Assembly (NCBI GenBank): GCA_015066785.1
Contig: SVNT01000006.1
Coordinates: 1-64,000 of the forward strand
Source: Ruminococcus sp.
Lineage (GTDB): Bacteria; Bacillota; Clostridia; Oscillospirales; Ruminococcaceae
Length of the DNA stretch: 64,000 nt
Direction: 5' to 3'
Part shown: positions 24,202-31,864 of the stretch, one piece after another
Layout of the letters: each line of letters begins with the position of its first letter
Numbering within the stretch: the first letter of the stretch is position 1
The notes under the pieces: model-generated
What the model saw: the letters and a program-made list of their open reading frames with translations, nothing else
Database searches by the model: none
What the model was told of the DNA's origin: nothing
Program-made: the position numbers and the translations under genes

Positions 24202-25971
24202 TTAGTTGTTGTAAAGTCCACGCTTTACATATGAAGTATGGAGAACTTCATGAGCCTTATGGCTGTTGGGCTCTCCGAAGTATTCATCGTAAAGTGCCTT
24301 GATAGCAGGGTTCTCGTGTGACTTTCTTACTGCGCTTGCAGCATCCTGGTCATAGAGTGCCTTTGCACGGAGTTCACGGATATCCTGGAAGTTTCTCACT
24401 GATGCAGGCTGCTGAGGCTGTCCGCCACCGTTTACGCAACCACCGGGGCAACCCATGATTTCGATGAAGTGGTAATCAGCTTCGCCGTTCTGTACCTTTG
24501 TGAGAAGTTCCTTAGCGTTTGCTGTGCCTGATGCAACTGCAACCTTGACATCCATGCCTGCAACGTTGTATGTTGCTTCCTTGATGCCTTCAACGCCACG
24601 AACTTCCTTGAAGTCAACGCTGTCAGCAGCCTTGCCCGTAAGAGTTTCAACTGCTGTACGGAGTGCAGCTTCCATAACACCGCCTGTTGCGCCGAAGATA
24701 ACTGCAGCACCTGTTGAAATTCCGAGAGGTTCGTCGAACTTTTCGTCAGGAAGTGCTGTGAAGTCAAGACCAGCACGCTTGATCATACGAGCAAGCTCTC
24801 TTGTTGTGATTGAAATATCAACATCAGGTACGCCTGCTGCTGCCTGGTCATCTCTGCCGATTTCGAACTTCTTTGCTGTACAAGGCATTACTGCAACAAC
24901 AACGATGTCCTTAGGATCGATGCCCATCTTTTCAGCGTAGTATGTCTTTGTAACTGCGCCGAACATCTGCATAGGAGACTTACATGTTGAAAGGTTTTCT
25001 GTCATGTCAGGGAAGTAGTGTTCGCAGTACTTGATCCATCCGGGTGAGCATGATGTAATCATCGGGAGCTTTCCGCCGTTCTTTACACGACCAAGGAACT
25101 CTGTTGCTTCTTCCATGATTGTAAGGTCAGCAGCGAAGTCTGTATCGAATACCTTGTCAAAGCCGAGTCTGCGGAGAGCAGCAACCATCTTGCCCTCTAC
25201 ATTTGTGCCGATAGGCATACCGAATGATTCGCCGAGTGCAGCTCTTACTGCGGGAGCTGTCTGAACAACAACGTGCTTTGTTTCATCAGCGATTGCCTTG
25301 AATACATCAGCAGTATTGTCCTTTTCTGTGATAGCGCCAACGGGACATACAGCGATACACTGACCGCATGAGATACATGATGTCTCTCCGAGTCCGTCTT
25401 CGAATGCGCATGAAATGTTTGTCTTGAATCCACGCTCGTTAGCGCCGATAACGCCAACGCCCTGATTCTTTTCACATACTGCAACACAACGACGGCAGAG
25501 TACGCACTTGTTGTTGTCACGGATCATGTGAGCAGCAGTAGCGTCGATTTCATATTCTTCCTTAACGCCCTCGAATCTTACTTCGTCTTCAATACCGAAA
25601 TCGTGAGCCATCTTCTGAAGTTCACAATTGTCAGCTCTTACACATGAAAGACACTTTCTTTCGTGTGTTGAGAGGATGAGTTCGAGAGTTGTCTTTCTTG
25701 ATTCAAGAACCTTAGGTGAGTTTGTGAAGATTTCCATACCCTCTGTGACGGGGTATACGCAGGAAGCAACGATTCTCTTGGGGCCGAGTGCGTCCCCTCT
25801 CTTTTCCTGTACTTCAACTACACAGATACGACAAGCGCCGATTTCATTGATATCCTTAAGATAACAGAGTGTAGGAATATCAATGTTTGCAAGCTTTGCT
25901 GCCTCAAGAACAGTAGAACCCTTGGGAGCAGTAACAGCCATGCCATTAATTTTAATATTCAAATTTTCCAT
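24202..25971 (-). CDS. [FeFe]-hydrogenase catalytic subunit (HndD/HydA type)
   Basis: This 589-residue subunit of a multimeric NAD(P)-linked hydrogenase begins with a [2Fe-2S] domain (Cys36, 47, 50, 71), then a His-x3-Cys-type [4Fe-4S] site (His103, Cys107, 110, 116) and two ferredoxin clusters (Cys156-166 and 199-209). The H-cluster domain follows, with L1 at 306-312, M-P-C-T-A-K-K (Cys364) and G-C-P-G-G-C (Cys508, 512). L1 reads T-S-C-S-P-G-W rather than the textbook T-S-C-C-P-G-W. It is the last gene of the operon. With the NuoE-, HndB- and NuoF-like subunits it probably couples NADH and reduced ferredoxin to H2 by electron bifurcation. Confidence 0.95.
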   Translation of the reverse strand: MENLNIKINGMAVTAPKGSTVLEAAKLANIDIPTLCYLKDINEIGACRICVVEVQEKRGDALGPKRIVASCVYPVTEGMEIFTNSPKVLESRKTTLELILSTHERKCLSCVRADNCELQKMAHDFGIEDEVRFEGVKEEYEIDATAAHMIRDNNKCVLCRRCVAVCEKNQGVGVIGANERGFKTNISCAFEDGLGETSCISCGQCIAVCPVGAITEKDNTADVFKAIADETKHVVVQTAPAVRAALGESFGMPIGTNVEGKMVAALRRLGFDKVFDTDFAADLTIMEEATEFLGRVKNGGKLPMITSCSPGWIKYCEHYFPDMTENLSTCKSPMQMFGAVTKTYYAEKMGIDPKDIVVVAVMPCTAKKFEIGRDDQAAAGVPDVDISITTRELARMIKRAGLDFTALPDEKFDEPLGISTGAAVIFGATGGVMEAALRTAVETLTGKAADSVDFKEVRGVEGIKEATYNVAGMDVKVAVASGTANAKELLTKVQNGEADYHFIEIMGCPGGCVNGGGQPQQPASVRNFQDIRELRAKALYDQDAASAVRKSHENPAIKALYDEYFGEPNSHKAHEVLHTSYVKRGLYNN

Positions 25972-25986
25972 CTGTTCACTTTCCTC

Positions 25987-27780
25987 CTACTTCTTCTCGA
26001 TAGCGTTAAACTTACATGTATCAATACAAGCACCGCACTTGATACACTTGTTCTTGTCGATAACGTGAGGATTCTTGACTTCGCCTGAAATTGCTCCAAC
26101 GGGGCACTTTCTTGCACAAGCTGTACAACCCTTACACTTGTCAGCGATGATTTCGTAGCTGAGGAGGTCCTTACATACTCCTGCAGGACACTTCTTATCA
26201 ACAACGTGAGCGATATATTCATCTCTGAAGAACTTGAGAGTTGAAAGAACGGGGTTAGGAGCTGTCTGTCCGAGACCGCAGAGTGAGTTAGCCTTGATGT
26301 AGTAGCAGAGCTGTTCCATCTTGTCGATGTCTTCGAGAGTTCCCTGTCCCTTTGTAATCTTGTCGAGCATTTCAAGAAGTCTTCTTGTACCGATACGACA
26401 AGGTGTACACTTACCGCATGATTCATCAACAGTAAATTCAAGGAAGAACTTAGCGATGTCAACCATACAGTTGTCTTCGTCCATTACGATAAGTCCGCCC
26501 GAACCCATCATTGAGCCGATAGCAACGAGGTTATCGTAGTCGATTTCGATGTCAATGTGTTCAGCAGGGATACATCCGCCTGAAGGACCACCTGTCTGTG
26601 CAGCCTTGAACTTCTTGCCGTTGGGGATACCGCCACCGATTTCCTCGATAACAGTTCTGAGTGTTGTACCCATAGGCACTTCAACGAGACCTGTGTTGTT
26701 GATCTTTCCGCCGAGTGCGAATACCTTTGTACCCTTTGACTTTTCTGTTCCCATTGATGTGAACCAGTCAACACCCTTGAGGATGATCTGAGGAATGTTA
26801 GCGTATGTTTCAACGTTGTTGAGGATTGTAGGCTTTCCGAAGAGACCCTTTTCCGCAGGGAACGGAGGACGAGGACGAGGCTCACCTCTGTTACCTTCGA
26901 TTGATGTCATAAGAGCAGTTTCTTCACCACATACGAATGCGCCGGCGCCGAGACGGAGACCGATATCGAATGAGAAGTCTGTTCCGAAAATGTTCTTTCC
27001 GAGAAGTCCGTATTCACGAGCCTGATTGATAGCAATTTCGAGACGCTTAACTGCGATAGGATACTCAGCACGAACATAGATATAACCCTGTGTTGCGCCG
27101 ATTGCGTAACCTGCGATTGCCATAGCCTCGAGAACAACGTGGGGGTCACCTTCGAGAACCGAACGGTCCATGAATGCACCCGGGTCGCCTTCGTCGGCGT
27201 TACAACATACATACTTCTGGTCAGCGTCCTGAACGAGGTTCTTAGCGAGCTTCCACTTCATACCTGTGGGGAATCCTCCGCCTCCACGTCCACGAAGACC
27301 TGAATCGAGAATTGTCTGGATTACTTCGTCGGGTGTCATCTCTGTAAGAACCTTACCGAGAGCCTGATATCCGTCTGTACCGATGTATTCATCGATATTT
27401 TCAGGGTTGATAACACCACAGTTTCTGAGCGCTACACGCTGCTGCTTCTTGTAGAATGCAGTGTCGTTGAGCGACTTGATACCGTCTTCTGTAACTGTTT
27501 CCTTATAAAGAAGTCTTGTTACGATACGGCCCTTGAGAAGATGCTCTGCAACGATTTCCTCGATGTCCTCTTCCTTTACCATTGAGTAGAAGCTACCCTC
27601 GGGATAAACGATCATGATAGGACCGAGTGCACAAAGTCCGAAGCATCCTGTCTTTACAACCTGAACTTCGCTTGTAAGTCCGTTTTTGTCAATTTCAGCC
27701 TGAAGCTTATCGGCGATTTTCATACTTCCCGAAGAAGTACAGCCTGTTCCGCCGCAAATCAATACATGTGAACGATACAT
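25987..27780 (-). CDS. Hydrogenase NADH-binding subunit (NuoF-like, HndC/HydB type)
   Basis: This 597-residue flavoprotein subunit has an N-terminal thioredoxin-like [2Fe-2S] domain (C-G-G-T-G-C near 9-14 and C-F-G-L-C near 46-50). The NADH/FMN-binding core carries G-R-G-G-G-G-F-P-T-G. A [4Fe-4S] site follows (S-C-G-K-C-T-P-C-R), and a C-terminal two-cluster ferredoxin domain (C-K-G-C-T-A-C-A-R-K-C-P and C-I-K-C-G-A-C-I-D-T-C) completes it. It feeds electrons between NADH, ferredoxin and HydA and is the proposed bifurcation site. Fifteen bases separate it from hydA. Confidence 0.95.
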   Translation of the reverse strand: MYRSHVLICGGTGCTSSGSMKIADKLQAEIDKNGLTSEVQVVKTGCFGLCALGPIMIVYPEGSFYSMVKEEDIEEIVAEHLLKGRIVTRLLYKETVTEDGIKSLNDTAFYKKQQRVALRNCGVINPENIDEYIGTDGYQALGKVLTEMTPDEVIQTILDSGLRGRGGGGFPTGMKWKLAKNLVQDADQKYVCCNADEGDPGAFMDRSVLEGDPHVVLEAMAIAGYAIGATQGYIYVRAEYPIAVKRLEIAINQAREYGLLGKNIFGTDFSFDIGLRLGAGAFVCGEETALMTSIEGNRGEPRPRPPFPAEKGLFGKPTILNNVETYANIPQIILKGVDWFTSMGTEKSKGTKVFALGGKINNTGLVEVPMGTTLRTVIEEIGGGIPNGKKFKAAQTGGPSGGCIPAEHIDIEIDYDNLVAIGSMMGSGGLIVMDEDNCMVDIAKFFLEFTVDESCGKCTPCRIGTRRLLEMLDKITKGQGTLEDIDKMEQLCYYIKANSLCGLGQTAPNPVLSTLKFFRDEYIAHVVDKKCPAGVCKDLLSYEIIADKCKGCTACARKCPVGAISGEVKNPHVIDKNKCIKCGACIDTCKFNAIEKK

Positions 27781-27798
27781 TTATCTGTTCCCCCTCCG

Positions 27799-28173
27799 TT
27801 ACTTTCCGAGCTTGTCGGAATCAATTGTGTATTCTGCAACTACCTGTCCTCTGATGAGATGCTGGTCGATAACTTCCTTTGCCTTTTCAACAGTCATCTT
27901 AACATAAGTAGTCTTTTCTGTTCCTGTGATTACTTCAACAATCGGTTCGTACTGGCAAAGACCGATACAGCCTGTCTGTGTAACCGAAATGTTGCTGAGG
28001 TTCTTTTCCTGAACCGCATCTGAAAATGCAGTGAGAACGGGGCGTGCACCTGCTGCGATACCGCATGTAGCCATACCTACAACAACACGGATAGCGTCGC
28101 CGTCTTCTTCACGGATGTTAACCTGTCCCTGCATTCTATCTCTGATAGCTTTAAGTTCTTCCAATGTTTTCAT
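27799..28173 (-). CDS. Thioredoxin-like [2Fe-2S] ferredoxin (HndB-like)
   Basis: This is a 124-residue protein with four cysteines spaced as in [2Fe-2S] thioredoxin-fold ferredoxins (C-G-I-A-A-G-A near 36 and T-G-C-I-G-L-C near 76-82). It corresponds to the small HndB subunit of tetrameric NADP-reducing hydrogenases. The start follows AGGAGG. It lies between the ATPase gene and the NuoF-like gene. Confidence 0.88.
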   Translation of the reverse strand: MKTLEELKAIRDRMQGQVNIREEDGDAIRVVVGMATCGIAAGARPVLTAFSDAVQEKNLSNISVTQTGCIGLCQYEPIVEVITGTEKTTYVKMTVEKAKEVIDQHLIRGQVVAEYTIDSDKLGK

Positions 28174-28195
28174 CGTTGTATTCCTCCTAATTTAA

Positions 28196-28753
28196 TTATA
28201 GTGTAATATTCTTGTCAACTTCCAGCTTGTTTTCGGAAAGATACTCTTTTATATAATTTGAAACTTCCGGCTCATCGAAAGGCACGCCGCCGAGTATCTC
28301 ACGAAACTCTCTCGTGTCGAGAGTGAATTCCCTGTCGTCAACCTTGTAGTTGTAAAGGAAATCTATATGTCCGTTAAGTGTAACGAGCATATGTATTGTA
28401 CTGGTCATATCTCCGAGAGGCATTCTGTCGATGTTAGTCAACCCGAAAACCGCTGTAACAACCGTGCCTTTTCCCTTCTCGGATTTTATATTGAAACTTC
28501 CTCCGCTACTTTCCGCCGCAAACTTGTAAAACGGTATCCCGAGTCCGACCTTCCTTGTTGTGCGTGTCGTGAAAAACGGGTCTGTAACACTTTTTACCTG
28601 CTCCTCAGTCATACCGCAGCCATCGTCGGCAATGACAATCGTCAGAGTGTCTTTTTCTGTGTCGGCGTGAACGCTTATTTCTATGAGCGAGGCGTTCGCC
28701 CTTACAGAGTTCTGTGCAACGTCAAGCACATTGAGTGAAATTTCCGTCATCAT
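28196..28753 (-). CDS. Histidine-kinase-type ATP-binding protein in the hydrogenase operon
   Basis: This 185-residue protein is a free-standing GHKL ATPase domain with an N-box (V-A-Q-N-S-V-R-A-N), D-D-G-C-G-M, G-L-G-I-P and G-K-G-T. There is no dimerisation/phospho-histidine domain and no sensor domain. About 55 extra residues follow the fold. Its ATG overlaps the stop codon of the NuoE-like gene, so translation is coupled. An ATPase of this type inside a hydrogenase operon is known from other clostridia but its job is not established. It may phosphorylate or bind a partner in response to redox state. Confidence 0.85.
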   Translation of the reverse strand: MMTEISLNVLDVAQNSVRANASLIEISVHADTEKDTLTIVIADDGCGMTEEQVKSVTDPFFTTRTTRKVGLGIPFYKFAAESSGGSFNIKSEKGKGTVVTAVFGLTNIDRMPLGDMTSTIHMLVTLNGHIDFLYNYKVDDREFTLDTREFREILGGVPFDEPEVSNYIKEYLSENKLEVDKNITL

Positions 28754-29250
28754 TAGTCAGAATATTTTTCGAGGATACCTGCAAGCTCATCAACTGTAAG
28801 TCTTCCGTAAACATCTTCGTTGATTGTAAGTACGGGAGCAAGTCCGCAAGCACCGATACAACGACATGCTTCAAGTGAGAACTTTCCGTCGGGAGTGCAT
28901 TCGCCGCCGTCAATTCCGAGGAGTTCCATCAACTTGTTGTAGATATCTCCTGAACCCTTAACATAACAAGCAGTACCGAGACATACTGAAATCTTGTACT
29001 TACCCTTGGGCATAAGTGAGAACTGTGCGTAGAATGTAACTACACCGTAGATTTTTTCGAGCGGAATTCCCGTCTCTCTTGCGATAATTGTCTGTACCTC
29101 AACAGGAAGATATCCGTAGATGTCCTGAGCCTGCTGAAGAATGGGCATCAGACAGCCCTTATCGCCCTTCAATGATTCAATAACTTCCAGAAGCTTTTTT
29201 TCCTGCTCCGGAGTTCCGTTGAAAGGAACTGTGTTTTTCTTAGAACCCAT
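28753..29250 (-). CDS. Hydrogenase NuoE-like subunit (HndA/HydC type)
   Basis: This is a 165-residue thioredoxin-like [2Fe-2S] subunit. Helical N-terminal region, then C-L-G-T-A-C-Y (about 91-96) and C-R-C-I-G-A-C-G (about 127-134) supply the four ligands. I chose the ATG at 29248-29250 because AAGGAGG lies seven bases upstream; an earlier in-frame start would include the leader. It is the first gene of the operon. Confidence 0.93.
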   Translation of the reverse strand: MGSKKNTVPFNGTPEQEKKLLEVIESLKGDKGCLMPILQQAQDIYGYLPVEVQTIIARETGIPLEKIYGVVTFYAQFSLMPKGKYKISVCLGTACYVKGSGDIYNKLMELLGIDGGECTPDGKFSLEACRCIGACGLAPVLTINEDVYGRLTVDELAGILEKYSD

Positions 29251-29314
29251 TTTAGAACCTCCTTGAAAAATATAAGAGTTTATCAGCGACAAGGCATAGG
29301 TATACCCTGCCACA

Positions 29315-29353
29315 GTATGTTATAATTATAACATACCCTATAAAAAAATGCTA
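29315..29353 (-). promoter_or_regulatory. Hydrogenase operon promoter with a 22-bp palindromic operator
   Basis: A perfect palindrome, GTATGTTATAA joined to its mirror (29315-29336), covers the -10 box (TATAAT, reverse strand, 29325-29330, extended by TG). The -35 region is weak (TAGCAT, 29348-29353, 17-base spacer). The core TGTTA-N6-TAACA resembles the operators of the NADH-sensing repressor Rex in clostridia (TTGTTAA-N4-TTAACAA). Rex control is inferred; no rex gene is in the window. Confidence 0.65.
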
Positions 29354-29431
29354 CAAAAATATCTAACAGACAATTTGTGAATTTTTTGTCGAACTTGCAC
29401 AAGCATACTATACTTTTTTGGTATAAAATAA

Positions 29432-29473
29432 CCGCTTTACCTGTAAAAATTCCAGTTTTTACGGGCAAAGCGG
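29432..29473 (-). terminator. Terminator of the hydS-ppa operon
   Basis: A long hairpin (CCGCTTT and AAAGCGG outside, TGTAAAAA and TTTTTACG inside) is followed by a T-rich tail on the reverse strand. It separates this operon from the hydrogenase operon downstream. Confidence 0.8.
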
Positions 29474-29484
29474 CTATTGTGTCC

Positions 29485-30021
29485 TTATCGTGCCATACAG
29501 TAATTTCTTACATATCTCTCTATCGAATCGTCAACCGTTTCAATCGCAACATTTCTGTCCTTGATTTCGTCGATTACCGTTTCCTTACTCTCCAGAGTCT
29601 TGTAAACCTTGAAGAAATGCGACATTTCTTCAAAAATATGCTTCGGGAGTTCGCTGATATCCTTATACTCGTTGTACGTCGGGTCATCGAACGGAATTGC
29701 GATTATCTTATGGTCGGCGTCGCCGTTGTCAAGCATCGAAATAACCCCGATAGGATAGCATCTTACAAGCGACATCGGATTGATTATCTCCGAGCAGAGC
29801 ACGAGTACATCGAGAGGGTCGTGGTCTTCTGCGTATGTTCTCGGAATAAATCCGTAGTTTGCGGGATAGTGCGTTGATGTATGAAGAATACGGTCGAGCT
29901 TGAGGAGTCCTGTTTCCTTGTCAAGCTCATACTTTGTCTTGCTTCCCTTTGAGATTTCTATTACCGCATAGAAATCCTCCTTGGTTATTCTGTTCGGTGA
30001 GATATCATGCCATATATTCAT
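29485..30021 (-). CDS. ppa: Inorganic pyrophosphatase, family I
   Basis: This is a 178-residue soluble pyrophosphatase with the metal-binding signature D-H-D-P-L-D-V-L-V (about 65-73) and Y-G-F-I-P-R upstream. The start follows AGGAGAG. It is last in the seven-gene operon that starts with the DRTGG protein. A PPi-hydrolysing enzyme beside PPi-using PPDK would have to be balanced; no regulatory domain is visible. Confidence 0.93.
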   Translation of the reverse strand: MNIWHDISPNRITKEDFYAVIEISKGSKTKYELDKETGLLKLDRILHTSTHYPANYGFIPRTYAEDHDPLDVLVLCSEIINPMSLVRCYPIGVISMLDNGDADHKIIAIPFDDPTYNEYKDISELPKHIFEEMSHFFKVYKTLESKETVIDEIKDRNVAIETVDDSIERYVRNYCMAR

Positions 30022-30083
30022 TTTTTCTTCTCTCCTGTCCTGTGGCTTTTACTGCTTTATTTTACACCCGCAAAAGCAATTCG

Positions 30084-30764
30084 TCAATAGACAATTTCAG
30101 CCGCAATTTCCACACCCGCAACACGCATCATCTTCACTGCCATTGCATTCATAAGCACCCTGTTGTGCGAAGGTGCGTCGTATGTGTCAACGCAGTTGAG
30201 AGGTACAATAACCCTGCATTTCCTGTTGATTGAATTGAAATATGTCTTGAGCGAAAGTGCAAACTGCATTACGCAGATGTCGGTGCATACTCCCGTAACA
30301 ATTATGTTGCTGATGTTCTTGCTTGCCTGCATTGCGTCCTGTCTGAAATACTCGTGAAAGGCATTCGTCGACTGCTTGTTGAACGGGTGGAATTTCTCGT
30401 AGCCGTAAAGCCACTCCAGCTCTCCCACCAGCTTTGACTCCTCGCTGTTTTTCAGACAATGCACAGGAAAGCTGTCAAATTCGGGGGAGTCTTTTTCGTG
30501 ACTGTCGTTCACAGCACAGATGATACTTCCCGTTTCCGTCATCATCTTTGCAAGCCTGCTTATATTCGCAACGATTTTCATAGCGTCGGGATTTGCAAGC
30601 GCACCGAACTTCATAAAACCGTTTATCACATCGACAATGCAGAGTGCAGTCTCCGACGGTTCGACTTCACGGAAATGAAGTATCCCCGCTGTCGAAAATT
30701 CATCGACAACCTCGCTCATTCCCTTATAGCTTTCTTCGAGAATAAAATCCTTGTCCTTAAACAT
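30084..30764 (-). CDS. Nicotinamidase/isochorismatase-family hydrolase
   Basis: This is a 226-residue cysteine hydrolase. The catalytic triad is visible as Asp in C-I-V-D-V-I-N (about residue 44), Lys in N-K-Q-S-T-N-A-F (about 134) and Cys in V-T-G-V-C-T-D-I-C-V (about 170). D-S-H-E-K-D-S-P-E-F and F-P-V-H-C match the metal-binding signature of nicotinamidase (PncA), which would feed NAD salvage. Only three bases separate it from the PHP gene, so an NAD-related role beside the hydrogenase module is plausible but unproven. Confidence 0.82.
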   Translation of the reverse strand: MFKDKDFILEESYKGMSEVVDEFSTAGILHFREVEPSETALCIVDVINGFMKFGALANPDAMKIVANISRLAKMMTETGSIICAVNDSHEKDSPEFDSFPVHCLKNSEESKLVGELEWLYGYEKFHPFNKQSTNAFHEYFRQDAMQASKNISNIIVTGVCTDICVMQFALSLKTYFNSINRKCRVIVPLNCVDTYDAPSHNRVLMNAMAVKMMRVAGVEIAAEIVY

Positions 30765-30767
30765 AGG

Positions 30768-31487
30768 TCATTCCTTTCCACGCAGTGCTTTAAATACATC
30801 TGCGATGCTCTTGCTTTCCGCCTCAATGAAATTTATCGGCTCGTTTATGTTTTCGAGATAATGTGCGTCGGAATCGGATATTATCACACAATCCTTGAGA
30901 TACGGGTTTTTCTCAAGAATATCCTCCATAAAACCGATGTGCTTTATTTCCGCTGTTTTAAATCTGCTGTCGGGCGGAATAAATCCGAGGTTTGAAAGCA
31001 GGCTGTTTGCACTCTTGTCAACGTGTGCGGGTATCATCAGCCCGTCGTATTCTTTCAGCAGGTCGTAAAGCTCGTAAAAATATATATCCGTTGCGTTTAT
31101 CAGCAGATTTTCAACCTTGCCGACAACATTGTCGTCCTCATCGACAATCTGCTGTTTTCCGAAAACCGTTTCGTCGTTCGGGAACGGCAACAGCTTTGAA
31201 TACACATACTCACTGAACTCCAGAGCCTTTTCAAGCGTCGGGAAAAGGCACACTACGTGTACTTCCTCCGCCGTGGTAAGTTCCATCCCGGGAATTGCCG
31301 TCACGCCGTACGCCTCCGCCAGCTTCATCACTGCAGGACAGTTGAGGCAGGAGTTGTGGTCGGTGACTGCAATCACATCAAGCTCCTTGAGAGCCGCCAT
31401 GCCGACAATGTTCGAGGGCAGCATATCGTCGTCACCGCACGGTGAAAGGCAGGAGTGTATGTGCAGGTCGTATGACAGCCTAACCAT
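30768..31487 (-). CDS. PHP-domain metal-dependent phosphoesterase
   Basis: This is a 239-residue polymerase-and-histidinol-phosphatase fold protein. The metal ligands appear in order: D-L-H-I-H-S (residues 7-12), T-D-H-N (42-45), a middle Glu (about 69), P-A-H-V-D-K and S-D-S-D-A-H. Related proteins hydrolyse small phosphate esters or nucleotides. It overlaps the upstream DRTGG gene by eight bases. Such PHP genes recur beside [FeFe]-hydrogenase regulators in clostridia, from my general knowledge of those loci; the substrate is unknown. Confidence 0.87.
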   Translation of the reverse strand: MVRLSYDLHIHSCLSPCGDDDMLPSNIVGMAALKELDVIAVTDHNSCLNCPAVMKLAEAYGVTAIPGMELTTAEEVHVVCLFPTLEKALEFSEYVYSKLLPFPNDETVFGKQQIVDEDDNVVGKVENLLINATDIYFYELYDLLKEYDGLMIPAHVDKSANSLLSNLGFIPPDSRFKTAEIKHIGFMEDILEKNPYLKDCVIISDSDAHYLENINEPINFIEAESKSIADVFKALRGKE

Positions 31488-31818
31488 TTATGATATTATG
31501 TGCGTGAAGTCCCGCATCGAATATCGGCAGGGGGCTTTTCAGCATGGTCACATTCTGCTGTTTTGCCTTTTCAAGTGCCGCATCGTCAATGTCAATTCCC
31601 TCTGCAATAACAATGCAGGCGCCCTCGGTAAGCACGCTTACCGCAACTGCGTTGAGGTTACCCATAACGGTCACCCATACTGCACCCGCAGGATTTTTCG
31701 ACATTGCAATTGACAGAAGGTCACAGCAGAACACCTTTGTCACTTCGATTTCTTCTGCGTCAGTGCTTACATTAACGGGAGTAAATCCCGACTTTTCAAC
31801 AAATTCCTTAAGTGTCAT
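31480..31818 (-). CDS. DRTGG-domain protein (second copy)
   Basis: This 112-residue protein consists of one DRTGG-type domain, a small alpha/beta fold otherwise attached to CBS or phosphotransacetylase proteins. There is no DNA-binding or membrane segment. It is related in layout to the 116-residue DRTGG protein at 33616 and lies 46 bases after the sensory hydrogenase gene. A ligand-binding or protein-binding adaptor role is inferred. Confidence 0.72.
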   Translation of the reverse strand: MTLKEFVEKSGFTPVNVSTDAEEIEVTKVFCCDLLSIAMSKNPAGAVWVTVMGNLNAVAVSVLTEGACIVIAEGIDIDDAALEKAKQQNVTMLKSPLPIFDAGLHAHNIING

Positions 31819-31864
31819 ATCAGATACGAATGTCCTCCCTGGGACATTCCCTCCCTTCGAAATT

